Part shown: positions 8,669-12,412 of the stretch, in pieces
How the letters are laid out: the number at the start of each line of letters is the position of its first letter
Position numbering within the stretch: position 1 is the stretch's first letter
Assembly: GCA_002343545.1 (NCBI GenBank)
Contig: DDRA01000072.1
Location: 17,422-29,833, forward strand
Direction of reading: 5' to 3'
Length of the DNA: 12,412 nt
Source of the DNA: Bacteriovoracaceae bacterium UBA2428
Lineage (GTDB): Bacteria; Bdellovibrionota; UBA2428
The notes under the pieces: generated by a model
The model's input: the letters and a program-made list of their open reading frames with translations, nothing else
The model's database searches: none
Told to the model about the DNA's origin: nothing
Made by a program: the position numbers and the translations under genes

Positions 8669-9949
8669 TTAGCGAATGACGACGCATGTGGCGGCCTCCG
8701 TGCGGCGGTTGCAGCCGTTCCAGTTGTCGTTCGTGCAGTACGGGTTGTGCACCGTCTTCCAGACGTAGGCGTTCTCGCAGTTGAAGCCGTACCAGAGACG
8801 CGGATTGATCGGACGACGCAGGTGCGAGCGGACGTTCACGACGGAACCGGGCTGGACGTCGAGGGCTTCCTGGACGCGGTCGTAGCCGAAGTCGTACTGG
8901 CGCTGGATGCCGCGCGCGAAGGCGGCCGCGTCCTTGGGGATCTTGTTCTGGAGCGAGAGCGTCAGGTACTGAGGCGCGGGGCTGAAGGACGTCTTGGCTT
9001 GGTTGTAGGTGTCGATCCACTTGACGTCCTGCGCTTGGATCGCGCCGAACATCCGCATGTTCTGGCCGAAGCCGAAGCTCTTCTCGATGACGCGGTCTTC
9101 GTAGTCGGCGAAGAGCGTCGAAGGATGCGTCACGAGAATCTCGTCGGCGAGAAGGCGGGCCGTCTCGATCGGGATGAGGTCCACCGCCCCCGTGAAGTAG
9201 TAGTCGCCGTCGATGCGGCCGGGGTTGATGAGCACGGGATCCGAAACGGAAGCGCGCGCGGCGTCCTCGGGGCGCACGTCGCCGCGCACGATCGTATCGC
9301 GGCGAACGTAGCTTTTCGGGAAGAGTTTGCGGATCGGCGAGCTCGCGCCTTCCAGGTAACGGGCCGTCTCGGGATCCGTGAAGTAAACCTGGGTGTAGTC
9401 GGGCTTCGCGCCGCGAACGCCGACGCTCGAGGGGCCGAACTCGGCCTTGGCGGCGAGCATGAGGAAGCGCGTGGGGCCGTTCGTGTTGAAGGTCTTGCGC
9501 GGCAGGAAGTAGGTCTGGCTCGGCATGTGGATCAGGAACTCGTTGAAGATCTGCGGAACGCCGACGAAGTCTCGCAGGGCGTCCATCCGTGCTTGCACCG
9601 TGAGGAGCTGGGGAGTCGCCACGGTGACCTGCGACAGAAGGTCATGGAAAGCCTTGGACTTCGCGAAGGCGATCGCTTGGCCGTCGCCCGGATAGGAGTT
9701 CGCGATCGCGGCGCCGATCGAAGAGCCGCAAGTCGTGATGACGATGTCGGGATTCCAGCCGCGGTGACGCGCGCCTTCGATCATGCCGAGCACGAGGGCG
9801 GGCGCGATCCCCCCACCCGCGACGACGAGCGCGCGACGGTAGGGCTTGCGCTTGGCGCCGTCCGTGGCGACGTCGCCCGCGCGGGCGGGTTGGCCGAGGC
9901 TAAGCGCGAAGACGAGGGCGAAAGCGATCAAAGCGAAACGACGATTCAT
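8669..9949 (-). CDS. Secreted patatin-like phospholipase-family protein with an altered catalytic Asp motif
   Basis: The protein has 426 residues. The N-terminus (MNRRFALIAFALVFALSLG...ARA-G) is a Sec signal peptide with probable cleavage near residue 24, so it acts in the periplasm or outside. The patatin core is visible: a glycine loop AGGGIAP (44-50), the nucleophile elbow GSSIG (75-79, Ser77), and an ARASVSDPVLINP block. Two departures stand out. The glycine loop lacks the usual Arg/Lys, and the canonical DG[G/A] with the catalytic Asp reads TGAVDLIPI, with Thr253 at the Asp position. It may be a weak or non-classical lipase, or a lipid-binding pseudoenzyme. The C-terminus has four Cys (NCEN, PYCTND, NGCNR, ATCVV) that could form disulfides. 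The start at 9949 is preferred over an upstream ATG because it begins at the signal peptide and follows GGGAGG closely. Confidence 0.85.
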   Translation of the reverse strand: MNRRFALIAFALVFALSLGQPARAGDVATDGAKRKPYRRALVVAGGGIAPALVLGMIEGARHRGWNPDIVITTCGSSIGAAIANSYPGDGQAIAFAKSKAFHDLLSQVTVATPQLLTVQARMDALRDFVGVPQIFNEFLIHMPSQTYFLPRKTFNTNGPTRFLMLAAKAEFGPSSVGVRGAKPDYTQVYFTDPETARYLEGASSPIRKLFPKSYVRRDTIVRGDVRPEDAARASVSDPVLINPGRIDGDYYFTGAVDLIPIETARLLADEILVTHPSTLFADYEDRVIEKSFGFGQNMRMFGAIQAQDVKWIDTYNQAKTSFSPAPQYLTLSLQNKIPKDAAAFARGIQRQYDFGYDRVQEALDVQPGSVVNVRSHLRRPINPRLWYGFNCENAYVWKTVHNPYCTNDNWNGCNRRTEAATCVVIR

Positions 9950-9965
9950 GGTTCCCTCCCTGGAA

Positions 9966-11519
9966 CTAGGCCGCATGGAGCCTCAAGAATTGAAGGCTAG
10001 AATCCGGGTTGGCCGCGACGGCCGTCTTCTCGGATTCGAGGTAAAGACGCGTGAGTTCCGCCACCGCGAGCTTGCCGTTCGACGTGCGCGGGAAGTGACG
10101 AAGGAGGACGATCTCCTTCGGAAAATGCGGGAGCTGCCGAAAGCGTCGGTAGAGGTCGGCCTGGATGGCGGGAAAGCCCGTCGAAAGGAACTGGGCCTCG
10201 AGGTCCGCGGGAACTTCGACCATGAGGACGAGACGGTGGCCGGCGCGCCGCGTTTCCTCGATCGCGAGGCACTTCGCGTTGCGGATGAGGTTCGACGTTT
10301 CGATGGCCATCTTCTCGATCTCGAAACCCGAGACGCGGTGGCCGTTGATCTTGAAGAGCCCGTCCTGACGGCCCGTGATGCAGAGCTGGCCGGCCGCGTT
10401 CCAGTAGCCGACGTCGCCCGTCTTCAGGAAACCTTGTGCGTCGACGGGGATCGACGCCGAGTTCAGGAGCCCCCGCAGGACGTTCGGGCCGCGCACGAAG
10501 ATCTCGCCGATCTCGGAAGGCGCGGAGACCGGGCGGCCGCCGTCGCGCACTTCGACGTCCACGAACGGGAGCGGTCGTCCGACGGCCCCCGATCCGAAGT
10601 TCGGGTCGCGGCTGTCGATCATCGTCACGCGGATCGCCTCGGTGAGACCGTAGCCCTTGTGGATGACGGCGTTCGGAAAGACTTCGCGCGCGATCTCGAG
10701 GTGGCGGGGATTGATGAGGCCGCCCGCGAGCTGGACGTGGCGCACGTGATCGGCGGCGGGGAGCTTCTTGCGACGACGTTCCTCGTCGCAAATGAGCAGC
10801 GTCTCGCCGATGAGCGAGACGAAGTCGCCGCGGAGATCGAGGATGTTGCGGTAGAGACGGTTGATCTCGAGCTGCGGGTTGATGAAGTGGCAGTGGCCGC
10901 CCGCGAGGAAGGTCGGCAGGAATTGCGTATTGAGCGCCATGCTGTGGCAGATCGAGAGCATAACGGGCGCGACGGTCGCGGGGCCGAGCGAGAAGTAGTC
11001 GATGAGAAAGTCCGCGGTCGTGAGGAGTCCCGCCTTGGGCACGAGCACGCCCTTGGGCTGGCCCGTCGAACCCGAAGTGAAGAGCACGAGCGCGGTCTCG
11101 GGGCTCGCCTTCGCCTTGGACTCGGGCCGGACGGGCGGGCGCTTCACGATGTCGCCTTCCCGGGAGAGCGCGAGGCAAGGAATCCGGGCTTCGAAAGCCG
11201 TCTCGAGGCCTTCGAGCGTGAGGAGCAAGGACGCTTGGGTTCGTTCGATCCAGGCGTCCGGCCGCGATTTCAAGTCGGAAAGATTCAGGATCACGGGCAC
11301 GCGCTCGTGCGCGAGCACGGAAAGAATCGCGAGCGCTTGCACGGCCGAATTCGGAAAACTCACGGCCACGTAGTCGTGACGCTCGGTGAGTTGCTCGAGG
11401 GCGTTTCCAAGTTCTTGGAACAAAGACGCGATGTCGTGACCCGTCCACTGAACGCGATCGTCGCTAAGGAGCGCGCGCGTTGGGGCCTGCAGGAGGGAGT
11501 GATCGATGCGATTTTTCAA
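9966..11519 (-). CDS. ANL-family acyl-AMP ligase / acyl-CoA synthetase (first gene of the operon)
   Basis: This protein of about 517 residues has all the adenylation motifs: FTSGSTGQPKGV (A3, about 147-158), GYGLTEA (A5, 289-295), KTGD (A7, 366-369), GRQDGLFKINGHRV (A8 hinge) and, in RTSNGK, the catalytic Lys (about 483). It would activate a carboxylic acid with ATP and pass the acyl group to CoA or directly to an ACP. With no ketosynthase III or acyltransferase in the operon, priming of the neighbouring ACP is the most likely role (inference). The substrate cannot be read. No ATG start exists at the N-terminus. TTG at 11525 is possible, but AAGGAGG (11528-11534) is only 2 bases away; TTG at 11519 has an ideal 8-base spacing and is chosen here. 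The stop lies 16 bases before the patatin-like gene. Confidence 0.93.
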   Translation of the reverse strand: MKNRIDHSLLQAPTRALLSDDRVQWTGHDIASLFQELGNALEQLTERHDYVAVSFPNSAVQALAILSVLAHERVPVILNLSDLKSRPDAWIERTQASLLLTLEGLETAFEARIPCLALSREGDIVKRPPVRPESKAKASPETALVLFTSGSTGQPKGVLVPKAGLLTTADFLIDYFSLGPATVAPVMLSICHSMALNTQFLPTFLAGGHCHFINPQLEINRLYRNILDLRGDFVSLIGETLLICDEERRRKKLPAADHVRHVQLAGGLINPRHLEIAREVFPNAVIHKGYGLTEAIRVTMIDSRDPNFGSGAVGRPLPFVDVEVRDGGRPVSAPSEIGEIFVRGPNVLRGLLNSASIPVDAQGFLKTGDVGYWNAAGQLCITGRQDGLFKINGHRVSGFEIEKMAIETSNLIRNAKCLAIEETRRAGHRLVLMVEVPADLEAQFLSTGFPAIQADLYRRFRQLPHFPKEIVLLRHFPRTSNGKLAVAELTRLYLESEKTAVAANPDSSLQFLRLHAA

Positions 11520-11527
11520 ACTCAAAG

Positions 11528-11534
11528 CCTCCTT
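11528..11534 (-). promoter_or_regulatory. Ribosome binding site that decides the ligase start
   Basis: The minus strand reads AAGGAGG, a strong Shine-Dalgarno sequence. It is 2 bases from the TTG at 11525 and 8 bases from the in-frame TTG at 11519, which favours the latter as initiator. A TTG start behind a strong binding site can set a modest translation level for the first gene. Confidence 0.7.
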
Positions 11535-11572
11535 CCTCGACGCGCGCTTTGGTCTCCCAAAGGGCGCCCATG

Positions 11573-11601
11573 GGTATAATAAAAAAGACTCGCCGCGTCA
11601 A
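11573..11601 (-). promoter_or_regulatory. Probable sigma70-type promoter of the ten-gene operon
   Basis: On the minus strand a -35 box TTGACG (11601-11596, five of six consensus bases) is followed after 17 bases by TATACC (11578-11573, four of six). An overlapping TATTAT also resembles a -10 box but would have a short 14-base spacer. Transcription would start near 11566, giving a leader of roughly 45 bases before the ligase. This is the only strong promoter-like site I see upstream of the operon, in keeping with one transcript of about 10 kb. Confidence 0.6.
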
Positions 11602-11665
11602 TGATTCCGTCCGCCCGTTTCGGGGCTTTCAACGCTTCCTGTTTGGACATTCAAGTCTTCGTTTT

Positions 11666-11682
11666 GCTTTAACTTTTAAAGC
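11666..11682. repeat. 17-base palindrome upstream of the operon promoter; possible operator
   Basis: The arms GCTTTAA and TTAAAGC flank a three-base centre (CTT). It lies about 65 bases upstream of the operon's -35 box, in AT-rich sequence. A dimeric regulator's binding site is one reading. A small hairpin is another, though a 3-base loop with an AT-rich stem and no T-run is a poor terminator. Confidence 0.45.
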
Positions 11683-11766
11683 GGAATCGTCTTAGAGGTT
11701 TCCGCCGCCAAAGGCGAGTTTCTTAGGGGCTCCGGTGAACAAAAAAGCGAGAAATTGTTCAAGGAC

Positions 11767-11795
11767 TTGGCAGGAAAGACATACAAATGTATGGT
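11767..11795 (+). promoter_or_regulatory. Possible plus-strand promoter with a palindrome overlapping the -10 box
   Basis: TTGGCA (11767-11772, five of six consensus bases) is followed after exactly 17 bases by TATGGT (11790-11795, four of six). A short inverted repeat, CATAC-AAAT-GTATG (11780-11793), overlaps the -10 box and could be an operator. Transcription would begin near 11802 and read through the stem-loop region toward the gene at 12012. Confidence 0.4.
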
Positions 11796-11860
11796 TAGCT
11801 TCGTCATCCTCTTCTACAACGGCTGCCAGGAGGTCAAAGAAGGCGGCGAGCGGCTCGACA

Positions 11861-11919
11861 TGACGGGGGCGTTTCCACCCATCCTTACGCCCACCCATCC
11901 CCTCCAATCGCCCCCGTCA
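11861..11919. repeat. 11-bp perfect inverted repeat enclosing two 10-base direct repeats
   Basis: TGACGGGGGCG (11861-11871) and CGCCCCCGTCA (11909-11919) are exact reverse complements. The 37 bases between them contain CCACCCATCC twice, with a 16-base period. The stem would be very stable in RNA. The arrangement could also serve at the DNA level as a protein-binding site. Confidence 0.75.
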
Positions 11920-11932
11920 CTCCCTCTTTGTT

Positions 11933-11958
11933 TTGCCGCCTTAGGGCGCAATTTTTTT
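11933..11958 (+). terminator. Probable Rho-independent terminator (plus strand)
   Basis: The sequence TTGCCGCC-TTA-GGGCGCAA can pair as a seven-base stem with one bulged C (TTGC/GCAA and GCC/GGC), followed directly by seven T (11952-11958). The gene at 12012 starts only about 50 bases further on and the operon reads away on the other strand. The terminator therefore belongs either to a short transcript starting after 11800 or to a leader of the downstream gene. Confidence 0.5.
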
Positions 11959-12011
11959 GGATCCTGACTCGCCGATTCATCCGGCTTCGACATGTTATCG
12001 TGAAGCCTTCC

Positions 12012-12412
12012 ATGCGCAGATTTCACCGTTTGACGTCGCTGAATTTCGTGGGCCTTTTGGCCTTCGCGGCGCTTCAGCGGGCGGAGGCGGTGGAGCTCAA
12101 GGAAACGCGGGTTCCGCTCGTCTCGTCGGGGCCGCTTTTCGAGGCGGCTTGCCTGAAAGAACTCGCGAATCCGACGGGGTACTTTGAGCACGACGGACGC
12201 TGGGGCCTCGCTTGCTCCTTGGAAGAACTCAAGAAGGGCTTGCTCGCGGACACGAAGATCGAACCGGGCCTGAGGCTCGTTATCGCGCGCTTGCTCAAGG
12301 ACCAGGTTCTCGTGATGAAAGCCGAGATCCAGCGCGAGAAGGCGACCGACTTGCTCGCAGTGAAGCCCGAACGGAGCTTGGAGCGATCTTTCGTATCGCG
12401 CTGGCTTCAGCG
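12012..12412 (+). CDS. N-terminal part of an unrecognised secreted protein (runs off the right edge)
   Basis: From ATG 12012 the frame stays open to the window end (133 codons). The first residues, MRRFHRLTSL followed by NFVGLLAFAAL and QRAEA-VE, form a Sec signal peptide with a likely cleavage near residue 26. The mature part begins VELKETRVPLVSSGPLFEAACLKELANP and has two Cys about 20 residues apart (EAACLKE and LACSLEE) that could pair. Later residues are mixed-charge and helical. I do not recognise the family and see no catalytic motif. A GTG at 12000 is in frame and is an alternative start; neither has a strong ribosome binding site. Third-position GC bias returns to the level of the operon genes, supporting a real coding region. 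Confidence 0.75.
   Translation, partial: MRRFHRLTSLNFVGLLAFAALQRAEAVELKETRVPLVSSGPLFEAACLKELANPTGYFEHDGRWGLACSLEELKKGLLADTKIEPGLRLVIARLLKDQVLVMKAEIQREKATDLLAVKPERSLERSFVSRWLQ

Larger units (their letters stand above)
11802..11958 (+). ncRNA. Candidate small RNA or 5' leader with a C-rich loop and terminator
   Basis: Between the operon promoter and the gene at 12012 lie about 400 bases without a convincing protein gene and with visibly lower GC than the surroundings. The plus strand there shows, in order, a promoter-like site, an 11-bp perfect stem (11861-11871 with 11909-11919), a 37-base pyrimidine-rich loop carrying the 10-base direct repeat CCACCCATCC twice (11875-11884 and 11891-11900) plus CCCCTCC, and a terminator-like hairpin with a run of seven T. 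The layout resembles small RNAs that expose C-rich loops to pair with Shine-Dalgarno sequences. A transcription-attenuating leader of the downstream gene is equally possible. Boundaries are inferred from the two signals. Confidence 0.35.

Noticed and set aside
10768..10791. 9-bp inverted repeat with a 6-base loop inside the ligase gene
   Set aside because: Explained well enough by Arg- and Glu-rich codons (DEERRRKK region); no T-run, and far from any gene boundary.
9846..11579. 577-codon plus-strand open frame opposite the ligase
   Set aside because: Antisense shadow; the minus strand carries the full set of adenylation motifs, and the plus-strand product is a featureless Arg/Glu/Ala-rich sequence.
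11692..11907. 71-codon minus-strand open frame, including a FVCLSCQ segment that hints at a metal-binding protein
   Set aside because: Starts with TTG, or an ATG without a sensible ribosome binding site, lies in the lower-GC non-coding region and overlaps the strong repeats. One Cys-x2-Cys alone does not support a gene.
11755..11967. 70-codon plus-strand open frame across the candidate RNA
   Set aside because: It runs through the repeats and the terminator hairpin, has a Pro/Ser-rich low-complexity end and no ribosome binding site; structure explains the region better than coding.

Overview
The window is GC-rich bacterial DNA with tightly packed genes. Sec-type signal peptides on two proteins and a FabF/FabZ/ACP-type gene set fit a Gram-negative bacterium. 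No marker gene fixes the lineage; a deltaproteobacterial-type organism (Bdellovibrionota or Myxococcota) is only a guess from the style of the genes.

Layout. Left edge (1-1600): the end of an unrecognised plus-strand gene, then a plus-strand sensor histidine kinase that is broken. Its membrane part and its ATPase part lie in different frames and the histidine-bearing dimerisation domain is missing. Centre (1601-11601): one long minus-strand operon of ten genes, read from right to left: ANL-family acyl-AMP/CoA ligase, secreted patatin-like protein, FabZ-like dehydratase, a half-size Cys-less ketosynthase (chain-length-factor-like), acyl carrier protein, FabF-like ketosynthase, FabG-like ketoreductase, FabL-like enoyl reductase, asparagine-synthetase-type amidotransferase, and an alpha/beta hydrolase. 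Six of the nine junctions overlap by 1 or 4 bases and the other three gaps are 16 to 25 bases, so this is almost certainly one translationally coupled transcript. A plausible sigma70-type promoter sits just before the ligase. Right edge (11602-12412): a non-coding stretch of about 400 bases with a palindrome, a possible plus-strand promoter, a long-range stem with a C-rich loop and a terminator-like hairpin (candidate small RNA or leader), followed by the start of a plus-strand gene for a secreted protein that runs off the window.

How the operon may work (inference). The ligase would activate a carboxylic acid starter and load it onto the dedicated ACP. The ketosynthase, possibly paired with the Cys-less partner, would extend it; ketoreductase, dehydratase and enoyl reductase would complete each cycle, giving a reduced chain rather than a polyene. 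The amidotransferase could convert a carboxylate of the product or a precursor into an amide. The hydrolase may release or edit chains. The secreted patatin-like protein would act outside the cytoplasm on the product or on membrane lipid. Several parts resemble aryl-polyene-type clusters (ketosynthase plus half-size partner, FabG, FabZ-like, ACP, ligase), but the enoyl reductase, the amidotransferase and the lack of an ammonia-lyase, acyltransferase or export genes do not match that class. I do not recognise this exact gene combination; it is the best candidate here for an undescribed lipid or secondary-metabolite pathway.
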